From NCBI GenBank assembly GCA_964360605.1, contig CAYHXN010000004.1, positions 1 to 41,976 of the forward strand: a stretch of DNA of 41,976 nt. The letters run 5' to 3'. The translations under genes and the position numbers were made by a program. Below, in pieces: positions 29,109 through 37,078 of this stretch (positions within the stretch are counted from its first letter, which is position 1; each line of letters starts with the position of its first letter). The notes below the pieces were generated by a model that saw nothing but the letters and a program-made list of their open reading frames with translations, did no database searches and was not told the origin of the DNA. This DNA is from CAYHXN01 sp964360605 (GTDB lineage Bacteria > Patescibacteriota > Minisyncoccia > UBA6257 > WO2-44-18).

Positions 29109-29152
29109 ATTATAGAATATTGTTCTTGTTTAATCAAGAATTCGCTTATACA
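29109..29152. promoter_or_regulatory. Overlapping divergent promoters of the Nudix-like pair
   Basis: Minus strand: TTGATT (29137-29132), 17-nt spacer, TATAAT (29114-29109) for the gene starting at 29083. Plus strand: TTGTTT (29126-29131), 15-nt spacer, TATACA (29147-29152) for the gene starting at 29180. The two -35 regions sit in the inverted repeat TTCTTG-TTTAAT-CAAGAA (29124-29141), a possible shared operator. Confidence 0.6.
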
Positions 29153-29179
29153 ATTAAAGAAGAAATTTTGAGGGGAAAA

Positions 29180-29617
29180 ATGCTCTGCCAAGTTGCTGGA
29201 GCGATTGTGAAAAACGATCGCGGAGAATTTTTGACGGTTGTCCGATTAAAAAAGCCGGAAGGAATCGCTATGCCGTCTTTTCATCTCCGCAGTACCAATA
29301 AAATAGAAGCGGAAGGCGATATTTTCCGCCGCCGATTGCAAGAAGAGCTGGGAATTGAAGCCGTGAACATCCGTCGTTTGCCGGAACTATTACTTTTTCA
29401 TCATTCTTGTCGGTACGATTTTCCCCGATTTCGCGAGTCCATGCACGAATGGATGATTTTCCAAGTCCTCACTTGGAATGGTCAACCGGAAAATCGCCAA
29501 TTGGAAAAATACAAAAGCTGGCAGTGGCGCGCCCCGAAAGAAATTAAATCCTTGATTGTTAAAAAACATTTTGACCTAGTTTGGACAAAAATTTGGAAAA
29601 GAATAAACCCCGTTTAA
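29180..29617 (+). CDS. Nudix hydrolase-like protein
   Basis: A 145-aa protein that begins MLCQVAGAIVKNDRGEFLTVVR, a typical Nudix opening. The Nudix box region reads NKIEAEGDIFRRRLQEELGI. The EE pair, the preceding Arg and the final G are present. The first Gly is Arg and the Glu after the Arg is Arg, so the box is imperfect. Substrates of Nudix enzymes are nucleoside diphosphates linked to a moiety X; nothing indicates which. ATG 29180 is chosen for its Shine-Dalgarno GAGGGG over a longer frame from 29120. It ends in a palindromic terminator shared with the convergent spoVR-like gene. Confidence 0.7.
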   Translation: MLCQVAGAIVKNDRGEFLTVVRLKKPEGIAMPSFHLRSTNKIEAEGDIFRRRLQEELGIEAVNIRRLPELLLFHHSCRYDFPRFRESMHEWMIFQVLTWNGQPENRQLEKYKSWQWRAPKEIKSLIVKKHFDLVWTKIWKRINPV

Positions 29618-29630
29618 ACGGGGTTTAGTT
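29605..29630. terminator. Bidirectional terminator overlapping both convergent stop codons
   Basis: The 22-bp perfect palindrome AAACCCCGTTT/AAACGGGGTTT (29605-29626) contains the stop of the Nudix-like gene and reaches the stop of the SpoVR gene at 29625, with short T-rich flanks. Confidence 0.7.
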
Positions 29631-31640
29631 TTCTAAAAATTCCTTCAGTGCTGGCACTAAATCAATAATTTCCTGTGATATTCCATTAAAAGGGATTTTC
29701 TGCGCCTTCACCGGATACACTCCTTCGTATCGGTATCGACGCCATTCGCGAATAATCTTCTGCGGTTTTGGTTTAGGAGAACCCGGAGGCGTCCAGACAT
29801 CCCACCAAGGTCGCCGCTTCGGATAATGGGTAAACATCGTTTCCAAATAGACTGTCTTTTGTTTGCCCCAAATTCGGTAAATCCGTTCCATTACCTGTAC
29901 GATGGAAATTTGATCTAAATCCCGACCGTCATGTAAGTGTACTAATAGCAATTCATTGTTGTTTTCGTGATTAGCGTTGCAAATCGCCACTTTCGGCAAT
30001 CCTAAATTCAAAACATGATTGAGCAAACGCTTCTTAATCCTTTGGTACTCTCGGGACTTAACCATGTAATGATATCGGTTGGCATCATTTTTCTCGTCAT
30101 CCGGGGGATTGTAATAATCTCCGGGGAGAGTGCCCAATCCTACTAAGAAATACTTATTCCTTTCGCAAAACTCCTCCGTAAAAAATTCTTGTAGAAAAGC
30201 GAGGTCGTTATAGGTTCGCCGTACTTCCAACATCTTTTCTAAACCCCTCCCTAATCCGCCAATCATTTCATTTTTTTTCGTCCACTCTTTCCAACATTCC
30301 GGAACATCTAACTCCTGAAAAGAACGCGGTCGTTCGCGAATTTGAGAACGCATTGTTTCATAGGAATCATCCTCTAGATATTTCAGCCACTCCACAACGT
30401 AATTGTCAGGATAGAAAAAGGCTGGCTCACAAACGCCACGACCGGCTTCAGTTTCTGTTACAAAAGCGGAGAATTCCAACCAATTTCTGTTTAAATCATC
30501 GGGGCTCTTCCCGTACTGATCACAAAATAATTTATAAACAATGAATTCATCCCATCGGTCTAAAATTGCCCGATCTTCACAGGTTGTCCAAATTAATCCA
30601 TGCCGTCCGGTATTCCAACGCTTCTTAATATCTTCCCAAAGGGCCAACCCTAAACGATACGGGTTAAGTGATCCGCCACCGCTCTGAACGCCCGCGAAGG
30701 TGTTAGCAAAATGACAAATTTCCGAATCTTCCAAGACTCCCTTGCTGGTCATAATGTCCGCTTCCCAATAAGCGGCCCACCCTTCGTTCATTATTTTAGT
30801 CAAGCCATTACGGTATAAAGAATGCTGTTCTTCTCTTATAATTTCTATAATTTCTTTTTGCCATGGATCCAGTGAAGCGTGTTTGAGACAAAATCCCAAA
30901 ACGTCATAGACTGGTTCGGGGGGGTTAATGAAACCGCGATTAATGTCCTTGCGTCTTTCTTTTTCAAAATCAATAGCTTCCCGTTGGGCATCCAGCCAAT
31001 CTTTGGGATTGACGCACTTATCCATATATTCCGGTAATTTTTCCCTAAACTGTAGCTTAGTAGGATCGTCAGACAACTGTTCCGGTTTTCGGCTATCCAA
31101 TTCATCTAGCTCTCTCGGATTCATAAAATCACATAGAGTCGCGACGGAAAGACAGGCTTCCAGAAAAAGATCTACCTCTTCCTTACCCTCTTTAGTTCTT
31201 AACTCTTCAACTCTTTTAGCATTATCGGCGAATTGGTTATGAAGATCGGTAGGCACCATCCGGCACCAGACATTGTTCTTGAAAAAGTCGGAGTGGCCAT
31301 AAACGTGGCCCATGACCTGTTTCTGAATAACTGAAGGATTTGCGTCCAACAGATAGGCGTAACTTGGATTCGTGGCAATGATCATTTCATAAATAATGTG
31401 CAAACCAAAATTATAAGAGGTTTTAAGCCGCAACGATTCTTGACCAAATAACCAGTGGGAATAACGAACCGGATAACCTGCATAAGCCGCTAGTTCACTC
31501 ATTTCTTCATGATCCACCATTTCAAAACGAATCGGATAAGGATCCAAACCTCTTTTTTTCGCTTCTGCCTCAATCAGATATTTTTCTTTTTTGTAAGGAA
31601 ACTTGGGTCGATTGCCTTGCTCTGGCCGTTTTTCTAACAT
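29625..31640 (-). CDS. SpoVR family protein
   Basis: SpoVR/YcgB proteins have unknown biochemistry; in Bacillus the gene affects spore cortex, and in many bacteria it lies next to prkA and DUF444 genes, as here. The 671-aa protein carries family blocks PYPIRFEMVDHEEM, MGHVYGHSDFFKNN (about 110-123), ILDRWDEFIVYKLF and NEGWAAYWEADIM. The His-rich VYGHSDFF and HEENNN-like segments suggest a metal site. Its length exceeds the usual 470-510 aa, mainly through a longer middle part and a basic C-terminal tail. ATG 31640 is chosen because it follows the DUF444 stop by one base and has GGAGGGT upstream. No sporulation genes are seen in the window. Confidence 0.92.
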   Translation of the reverse strand: MLEKRPEQGNRPKFPYKKEKYLIEAEAKKRGLDPYPIRFEMVDHEEMSELAAYAGYPVRYSHWLFGQESLRLKTSYNFGLHIIYEMIIATNPSYAYLLDANPSVIQKQVMGHVYGHSDFFKNNVWCRMVPTDLHNQFADNAKRVEELRTKEGKEEVDLFLEACLSVATLCDFMNPRELDELDSRKPEQLSDDPTKLQFREKLPEYMDKCVNPKDWLDAQREAIDFEKERRKDINRGFINPPEPVYDVLGFCLKHASLDPWQKEIIEIIREEQHSLYRNGLTKIMNEGWAAYWEADIMTSKGVLEDSEICHFANTFAGVQSGGGSLNPYRLGLALWEDIKKRWNTGRHGLIWTTCEDRAILDRWDEFIVYKLFCDQYGKSPDDLNRNWLEFSAFVTETEAGRGVCEPAFFYPDNYVVEWLKYLEDDSYETMRSQIRERPRSFQELDVPECWKEWTKKNEMIGGLGRGLEKMLEVRRTYNDLAFLQEFFTEEFCERNKYFLVGLGTLPGDYYNPPDDEKNDANRYHYMVKSREYQRIKKRLLNHVLNLGLPKVAICNANHENNNELLLVHLHDGRDLDQISIVQVMERIYRIWGKQKTVYLETMFTHYPKRRPWWDVWTPPGSPKPKPQKIIREWRRYRYEGVYPVKAQKIPFNGISQEIIDLVPALKEFLEN

Positions 31641-31641
31641 C

Positions 31642-32850
31642 TTAGTTACCCTCCGAAAAAACGGCTTGGATGGCTCCCGGAATGTCATCCGCAGTACGAA
31701 GATTAGTCATCCGTACTAATGGATTGTCATGAAAGTAGCTTCTAAGCATCAATCCGAAATTTCCGGCGGGGGAAAATTTCTTCTCAACCGCTTTGGGATT
31801 ACTCATCGCCCAAAGACGAGAAGAGTCAATTTCTAAGTAAGCGTATTGGTTAACTGACGGCAGAAAATCTTTTTCAATGATTTCCATGCATATTTCGTCA
31901 TCGCCTTCTCCCCAATTAAATCCGTCGGAAAAATAAAAAATGTAGATATTCCATTTTTCCGGAGGATATTTCTCCTTGATGAGTTTAAGCGCTTCTTTGT
32001 GACCGCTGGAAGCAACGGTGCCTCCGGCACGGGTAGTGCGGAAAAACTCTTCTCTAGAAACCACGCTCGCTTCTCCGTCGTGAATGATCCATTCTCGCTC
32101 TAAACTACCGTAATACCGAAGAAGTTGAAGTTCCGTAAACTGGCAAAACGAATCAATTACTTTACGGTCTTCTTCCATCACTGATCCGGAAACGTCTTTG
32201 ATATAAATCATAACCGCGTTGTACTGTTTTTTAAGAACCGTTTTTGATTGCCGATAACGCTTATCGTTGCGGATCGGGATCAAACGCGGTTTTTTGGGGT
32301 CAAAGCTTCCTTCAGCAATGGAACGTTTCAGCGCTTCTTTCCAGGTGCGGCGTTTATGAATTAGAGATTCTGGACCAATTCGGCTGACACTAGAATATTT
32401 ATCCGTCTCACTTTTAATGGTTTTGTCACCTTTTGGCTTAATACGCGGCAATTTTAGGATTGCATCAAACAAAATATCGGCAAACTCATCAAGGGGCATT
32501 AAAAGCTCAAACTCTTCTCCGCGTCCGGTCCCGGCAGAACGCTGTCCGTTCTTACCTTGTCCGCCGTTATCTCCGTGAGCGGCTCCCAAGTCGGTTCCCG
32601 GATCGCCTTCTCCTTGGCCGACACCGACGTTTACACCGAATTCATCATCGCCCATATCTTCGTATGGCTTCGGATTGCTAAAGTGTAAAACTGGTATCTC
32701 TATCACGGGAATAGAAATTATTACTCCCCCATCGGGGCCATGAAGCTTAATTCGGGCACGTTGCAAATACTGCATCAGGTCTTTTCGCAAATTACGGTTG
32801 ATAATATCACGGTACTCCTGTTCAGATTTTTTGATGCGTCCTAATCCCAT
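31642..32850 (-). CDS. DUF444 / YeaH-like von Willebrand A protein
   Basis: Middle gene of the PrkA-DUF444-SpoVR module. The 402-aa protein has the DUF444 opening (RIKKSEQEYRDIINRNLRKDL), a Gly-rich linker (GVGQGEGDPGTDLGAAHGDN), and a C-terminal vWA domain with the metal-binding motif DVSGS at 219-223 and the later TRAGGTVASS. In E. coli YeaH is a partner of the kinase YeaG; the role is unknown. ATG 32850 (MGLGRIKK) is preferred over a frame 18 codons longer because of the strong Shine-Dalgarno TAAGGAG. A terminator-like hairpin separates it from prkA. It is coupled to spoVR by a 1-bp gap. Confidence 0.92.
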   Translation of the reverse strand: MGLGRIKKSEQEYRDIINRNLRKDLMQYLQRARIKLHGPDGGVIISIPVIEIPVLHFSNPKPYEDMGDDEFGVNVGVGQGEGDPGTDLGAAHGDNGGQGKNGQRSAGTGRGEEFELLMPLDEFADILFDAILKLPRIKPKGDKTIKSETDKYSSVSRIGPESLIHKRRTWKEALKRSIAEGSFDPKKPRLIPIRNDKRYRQSKTVLKKQYNAVMIYIKDVSGSVMEEDRKVIDSFCQFTELQLLRYYGSLEREWIIHDGEASVVSREEFFRTTRAGGTVASSGHKEALKLIKEKYPPEKWNIYIFYFSDGFNWGEGDDEICMEIIEKDFLPSVNQYAYLEIDSSRLWAMSNPKAVEKKFSPAGNFGLMLRSYFHDNPLVRMTNLRTADDIPGAIQAVFSEGN

Positions 32851-32883
32851 ATTAGTCTCCTTAAGAACTACAGCTATTAAACA

Positions 32884-32912
32884 ATAAAAAGCCGCCCTAT
32901 TCAAGGACGGCT
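32884..32912 (-). terminator. Terminator-like hairpin between prkA and the DUF444 gene
   Basis: Minus strand AGCCGTCC pairs with GGGCGGCT (one mismatch) around a 7-nt loop, followed by TTTTTATT. Partial read-through would lower expression of the DUF444 and SpoVR genes relative to prkA. Confidence 0.7.
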
Positions 32913-32926
32913 CGTCTTATGTCATT

Positions 32927-35053
32927 TTAACGATGGCGAGGAGATTCTCCGTCGCCTCTAGCAAATACGGAAGCTATTTCTGAAAGAACGTCAGTCGCGC
33001 AACGATCGCAATAACCGAATCTATCTTTCATCCGCTTTTTAATCACTTCAATCTTATCCTGCCCTTCCTTATCTACGACCGAACTGTGCATTGTCGTGAA
33101 ATTAATCGTGTCTTTACGATCGTCAAATAGCTTAAGCTTTAATGCTTGGTAAAGATCGTCATCGGACTTGAAGTCAAAATTTTCTCTTCTTAACGCTTTA
33201 GCGCCCGCGCTTTCCATTAATCGACGCCTAAACTCTACCTTAGAGTTTTCTTCAATTCCGATTTTAGTTTCCACGCCGCGCATCATCCGTTCATCGGAAG
33301 GGACCATATCACCGCGCTCGTTTTTTATTTTGCTTTTCGCCAAAAACGCCTGAACATTGGATATGTATTTATCGAACAACGCCTGGATATCTGATTCGTC
33401 AAACGCGATTGCTTCTTGCACCTCTGCTTTAATGATGCTCTGGAATTCCGCGTGAGCGTCAGATAATTTGCTTGTAAAATCATTAATTTGCTCTGTTTTA
33501 AGACTCCAGTGATTAGCCAACTTTTCTTCCAAAAATTTCTTGACTAAAAACCAGTTTACACAGGGCAATGCGTGACTGGCAGCGTAAGTCTTAGCGTGGC
33601 CGATCATATCTTGAATGTACCGAGGAGAAATCCCGATAAGGCCTTCATCGTTGTGTTCTGCTATTAGGTCATGAATTGCTTCTTCGTTGTATCCTTTTAA
33701 ACGCCTACCGGCATAAAGCTTGGCTTTGTCTATCGCGGAAATTTTGAGGCTAGTCTTTTCTGAAGTGGCTTTAATTCGCGTAAGTACCGCCCACAGGGAA
33801 GCCATTTTAATGGTGTGAGGGCCAATATGAACGCCGCCTTTTTTCCGCCGATAGGTTTTCTCATAAATTTCAGTTTCTTTCTCAAAATTGAGAACGTATG
33901 GTATTTCAACCTCCGACATGCGGTCCTTTAACGCTTCCATATACTCATCTTTCCTCAATTTTTCGTACTCTGGAGTATTGGTAGCCGCGATAATAACTTC
34001 GTCAATATAGCTCTCCGCGAAACGTTTTGGCTTTACCACATGTTCTTGGGTAGCGCCCAAAAAATCGTATAAGAAGGCGTTCTGAAGTTTTAAAGCCTCT
34101 TCTAGTCCTAAAATACCCCTGTTGGCTACTTGAAATTCCCCGCTGAAATCAAAAGCGCGCGGATCCGATTCTCTTCCCAATTCGGCAATTTTTCTATAAT
34201 TAATATCTCCGCTTAATTCAGTGGCATCTTGGTTTTTTTCGTCTTTAGGACGGAAAGAGCCAATACCAATCCGGTCAGCTTCTGAAAAGATCAGCCGGTA
34301 AACCCTGATATGCTTTGTCAACACTTCCCGCCAATTACCATTGTACTTTTTAAGGTATTCGGAATAAATAAAACGGCAAAATGGACAAAGGTCGCCTTCT
34401 ACGTCAATCTGCTCGGTATCCAACCGCTCCCGTTCTCCGTCTTTGGTTTTTATTTTTAATTCGTTCAATTCCTGAACAACTTTCTGACAGACATCCTCCG
34501 GTAAAAGCCTTAGCGGTTCTTCGTGCAACGGACAGCAAGCGTCTTTCTCTCCGGGCGCCAAAGAAATAATCCGGCGATCGTCTTCGGTTTCCGCGACCCA
34601 CTTGAAACTATAAAGCTTTCCCTCTTCCTTTTTCGTATAATCAATCAAGCCTTTTTTCAAAAGCCGCAAAATAGTTGATTTGGAAGAGCCGACTGGACCT
34701 CGCAAAAGCAAGAATCGTCTTTCCTGACCATCTCTAGCCGCAGCCGCGTGAAAAATTCCTACCAAACTCATCAGCGACTTATCTAAACCAAATACCGCGT
34801 CCTTGCCGTTATCAATCGGATCTTCAAAAAATTTGTAGTGTGAGAATTCACGGTTAGCGCGGATGTGTTTTTCTACTCCCCAATACATAATAGAGAAATA
34901 AAGGCGTTGGTGCGCTGAATAAGCGATGGAGGGTTGGGCGTAAACTCGCGATAGATAATCCTCAAAACCCATCTCCTCAAAATATTCTTTTTTGAATACT
35001 TTGGAATTAAATCTATCAAGCCCGTCTTGACCCTTCGTAGGTTCTGAATTCAC
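32927..35053 (-). CDS. prkA: PrkA-type serine protein kinase / AAA+ protein
   Basis: PrkA (YeaG) is an AAA+ protein with a C-terminal kinase-like region, linked to stress and stationary phase. The 708-aa protein has a Walker A motif GPVGSSKST (about 119-127) and the strongly conserved VFSEADRIGIGSF-like block (IFSEADRIGIGSFRPKDEKNQD), ANRGILGLEEALK and ATNTPEYEKLRKDEYMEALKDR. Cysteines CCPLHEEP and CPFC recall the Gram-positive type and could bind zinc. The C-terminus has a further CDRC pair. GTG 35053 is preferred over TTG 35065 because GGAGAG is at good distance. The promoter diverges from that of rpmB. Confidence 0.93.
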   Translation of the reverse strand: MNSEPTKGQDGLDRFNSKVFKKEYFEEMGFEDYLSRVYAQPSIAYSAHQRLYFSIMYWGVEKHIRANREFSHYKFFEDPIDNGKDAVFGLDKSLMSLVGIFHAAAARDGQERRFLLLRGPVGSSKSTILRLLKKGLIDYTKKEEGKLYSFKWVAETEDDRRIISLAPGEKDACCPLHEEPLRLLPEDVCQKVVQELNELKIKTKDGERERLDTEQIDVEGDLCPFCRFIYSEYLKKYNGNWREVLTKHIRVYRLIFSEADRIGIGSFRPKDEKNQDATELSGDINYRKIAELGRESDPRAFDFSGEFQVANRGILGLEEALKLQNAFLYDFLGATQEHVVKPKRFAESYIDEVIIAATNTPEYEKLRKDEYMEALKDRMSEVEIPYVLNFEKETEIYEKTYRRKKGGVHIGPHTIKMASLWAVLTRIKATSEKTSLKISAIDKAKLYAGRRLKGYNEEAIHDLIAEHNDEGLIGISPRYIQDMIGHAKTYAASHALPCVNWFLVKKFLEEKLANHWSLKTEQINDFTSKLSDAHAEFQSIIKAEVQEAIAFDESDIQALFDKYISNVQAFLAKSKIKNERGDMVPSDERMMRGVETKIGIEENSKVEFRRRLMESAGAKALRRENFDFKSDDDLYQALKLKLFDDRKDTINFTTMHSSVVDKEGQDKIEVIKKRMKDRFGYCDRCATDVLSEIASVFARGDGESPRHR

Positions 35054-35087
35054 GGTTCTCTCCAATTATCAAAGATTGTCTATAGAT

Positions 35088-35127
35088 ATAATAGAAAATT
35101 GACTCATAAAGTCAATTGACTTATACT
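35088..35127. promoter_or_regulatory. Divergent prkA / rpmB promoter region built on a TTGACT palindrome
   Basis: Plus strand: TTGACT (35099-35104), 17-nt spacer, TATACT (35122-35127), for rpmB. Minus strand: TTGACT (35115-35110), 16-nt spacer, TATTAT (35093-35088), for prkA. The two -35 boxes form the inverted repeat TTGACT-CATAA-AGTCAA, so polymerase binding on the two sides should be mutually exclusive. Confidence 0.7.
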
Positions 35128-35136
35128 AGGAGCATT

Positions 35137-35364
35137 ATGCGTCAGTGTTCTAAATGCGGGAAAGGTTCAATAATGGGCGGGACGCGAAAGTTACTTCGCG
35201 GCCACTATAACCCGACTAATTGGAGTCGTAAGCATCCCAACTTACAAAAATACAGGTTGCCAACCGGCGAGCGGGTTTTAGTCTGCACTAAATGCTTAAA
35301 GACTATTGCAAAATTACCTAAGAAAACCGATACCACTGTTCCGACTGAGCTGGCGGTAAAATAA
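35137..35364 (+). CDS. rpmB: Ribosomal protein bL28, zinc-binding type
   Basis: A 75-aa protein starting MRQCSKCGKGSIMGGTRK, then HYNPTNWSRKHPNLQKYRLPTGERVLVCTKCLKTIAK. It has two CxxC pairs (the zinc C+ form) and the L28 pattern of a conserved G.......N, PNLQ, R and C..C. ATG 35137 is chosen, with AGGAG immediately upstream. A TATACT box ends 9 nt before it, so the Shine-Dalgarno may or may not be in the transcript. It is followed by a tRNA gene on the same strand. Confidence 0.88.
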   Translation: MRQCSKCGKGSIMGGTRKLLRGHYNPTNWSRKHPNLQKYRLPTGERVLVCTKCLKTIAKLPKKTDTTVPTELAVK

Positions 35365-35368
35365 AATT

Positions 35369-35439
35369 CGGAGTATGGGGTAGTGGTAGCCCGCGTGCAT
35401 GGGGTGCATGCAGCCCCGGTTCGATTCCGGGTACTCCGA
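35369..35439 (+). tRNA. tRNA-Pro(GGG)
   Basis: A cloverleaf can be drawn fully. The acceptor stem is CGGAGTA/TACTCCG (7 bp). The D arm GGGT-AGTGGTA-GCCC has GG at the usual loop place. The anticodon stem CGTGC/GCATG has loop ATGGGGT, giving anticodon GGG with G37. The T arm is CCCGG-TTCGATT-CCGGG. The discriminator is A. Anticodon GGG reads CCC/CCU proline codons, and G37 and A73 agree with tRNA-Pro identity. The CCA end is not encoded. Length 71 nt. It lies 4 bp past the L28 gene and is probably co-transcribed with it. Confidence 0.95.
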
Positions 35440-35449
35440 CTAAAATTCT

Positions 35450-35512
35450 CCCGCCTCCGGCGGGATCCCGCATACTATTAAAATTAGAATTAAGGTACGG
35501 GACCGGCGGACC
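35450..35512. repeat. Palindromic fragments downstream of tRNA-Pro
   Basis: CCCGCC-TCC-GGCGGG (35450-35464) forms a hairpin 10 bp past the tRNA, overlapping the palindrome GCGGGATCCCGC (35460-35471). Further on CGGGACCGGCGG appears. The words ATCCCGCAT and CGGGACCGGCG also occur in the element at 25348-25496, so both may derive from one repeat family. Confidence 0.4.
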
Positions 35513-35521
35513 GACAAATTA

Positions 35522-35546
35522 AAAAAGACCTCAAAGAGGTCTTTTT
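35522..35546. terminator. Bidirectional terminator between tRNA-Pro and the hydrolase gene
   Basis: AAAAAGACCTC pairs with GAGGTCTTTTT around AAA. A-runs and T-runs on both sides let it serve the plus-strand rpmB-tRNA unit and the minus-strand hydrolase operon. Confidence 0.85.
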
Positions 35547-35548
35547 GA

Positions 35549-36409
35549 TTATTTAATTTTCTCGCTTATCCAAGACATAATTTCCTCGGCGGGTTTTTCC
35601 CAACCCGGTTCCAGTTGAACGCAGTGGGCAAAGCGTGGGAAAATTTTTAATTCGGCACGGTCATGAACATTGTACTTAGTATGGAGGTCTTTCGCGAGAT
35701 AGGTCGGCGTAATACGGTCGTTCTGGCAACCAACCACCAACACCGGGCATTCTATAGCGTTGGCGTTGACGGTGACACAACCTTCAAGAATTTCTTTAGC
35801 GGCTCGGCCGGATTCCTCATTGAATCCCGCGTAGTATTTTTGGTGCGCTTGCGACGGTATGCCATTCATAATGAATCGGCGCGCGTCTTCAAAATTTGGC
35901 TTAAACGCCTTCCAGCGGCGCAAGGAACGAAAATAATATTTGGACTGTGCTATTGCTAAACGCCACGAACAAGGATTAGTCGCCCTAAAAATCTTTATAC
36001 CGTTCGGTGGAGCGGAATTAAGAAGGATTAAGCCTCTAACCGGGAAACTTTCTGCTACCCGCTGGACTATCAATCCGCCCATGCTGTGGCCAAGTAAAAT
36101 CGGGTCCCAAGCGCCGGTAATCTCTACTGCTGAATAATCAATGAGGTTTTTTACGTCATCAATATAGTCCAAAAGAGAAACTTCGCCGAGGTTCTTCGGC
36201 TCCCAAGATCCGCCATGACCCCTAAGATTAGCCGCAATAAATAGATGTCCCCGAGCGGAAAAAAAATTTCCATAATTTTCCATCCGTCGGCTACTACCCC
36301 ACATTCCGTGAACCGCGATAATCGGGGCTTTCGCCTGTCCTTGCGGCATGTATATATCAGTCAATAAACGCCGTTCTTTACTCGTGTAAAATCCGACTTG
36401 CTTCTTCAT
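35549..36409 (-). CDS. Alpha/beta hydrolase
   Basis: A 286-aa serine hydrolase of the lysophospholipase/carboxylesterase-like kind. Visible are the oxyanion strand AVHGMWGSS (32-40), the nucleophile elbow GHSMGG with S109, a candidate acid in GCQNDRITP, and the histidine in FPRFAHCVQLEPGW. No signal peptide is evident, so it is cytoplasmic. The substrate is unknown. Its ATG overlaps the stop of the upstream DUF502-like gene by 4 bp (ATGA), and with the PAP2 gene the three form an apparent lipid- or envelope-related operon. Confidence 0.85.
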   Translation of the reverse strand: MKKQVGFYTSKERRLLTDIYMPQGQAKAPIIAVHGMWGSSRRMENYGNFFSARGHLFIAANLRGHGGSWEPKNLGEVSLLDYIDDVKNLIDYSAVEITGAWDPILLGHSMGGLIVQRVAESFPVRGLILLNSAPPNGIKIFRATNPCSWRLAIAQSKYYFRSLRRWKAFKPNFEDARRFIMNGIPSQAHQKYYAGFNEESGRAAKEILEGCVTVNANAIECPVLVVGCQNDRITPTYLAKDLHTKYNVHDRAELKIFPRFAHCVQLEPGWEKPAEEIMSWISEKIK

Positions 36410-37062
36410 TTTTCCCCCTCAAGAAATTTTTCCTCCTCAATAAATCGGATTAAAGAAAAAATAAAACCGAAAGAAGCAACGGTGATAGTCGTATCTTTAG
36501 CGGTAAAACCTACAAAAACGAGACGGTTTTTGGGTATATGCCACATCTGAGCAGTAAGAGCTAACGGCGCCGTTGGCGGACCAAGAACAATACACCAGTC
36601 TATTAATGTTTCTGTCCAGGCATTCGGATTTTTACGATACCTTTTCCAATCTCTCGGACTTTCAGGCGCCTTGAATTCGTTGGTAACTATCCCAAAACCC
36701 CACCGCCCGCAAACATCTTCAAACATAGCTTCTGGCAATCCGCCCTGCTTAAGACGTTCTATAAACGTGTGGTTGAAGAAGGCGTAGGCAATTGTCCGTA
36801 CTCCGGGAATTTTAGAAAGAATAGACATTATTAAAGAGCGCGACCAACGCCAGCTCACTAATAAGCCGAGAAAAAACGCGAACCCCAGCATTAAACCGAT
36901 TTTGATTAATCCGTTCAACCACGGAGATTCTACGAATTGATATTCAATTATTTTCAACGCGCTCCAAATCCAACTGCCCACCAGAAATAAGAATAGTATC
37001 AAAATTAAACTAACAAGACCCAGAAAAACCCGTTTCCAAATGAACCGTAAAACGCTTGTCAA
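36406..37062 (-). CDS. DUF502-like membrane protein
   Basis: A 218-aa protein with two N-terminal transmembrane helices (about 11-33 and 47-67) and a soluble C-terminal domain with a hydrophobic final stretch (TITVASFGFIFSLIRFI). The arrangement, with KIPGVRTIAYAFFNHTFIERL after the second helix, recalls DUF502 proteins. Function unknown. The start is TTG with a strong Shine-Dalgarno GGAGG at ideal spacing. It lies between the PAP2 gene and the hydrolase gene, overlapping the latter. Confidence 0.6.
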   Translation of the reverse strand: MTSVLRFIWKRVFLGLVSLILILFLFLVGSWIWSALKIIEYQFVESPWLNGLIKIGLMLGFAFFLGLLVSWRWSRSLIMSILSKIPGVRTIAYAFFNHTFIERLKQGGLPEAMFEDVCGRWGFGIVTNEFKAPESPRDWKRYRKNPNAWTETLIDWCIVLGPPTAPLALTAQMWHIPKNRLVFVGFTAKDTTITVASFGFIFSLIRFIEEEKFLEGEK

Positions 37063-37078
37063 GAAGCACCTCCGAAAG

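Noticed and set aside
29625..35053. Evidence for sporulation
   Set aside because: SpoVR and PrkA homologues occur widely in non-sporulating bacteria, and no other sporulation gene is present in the window.
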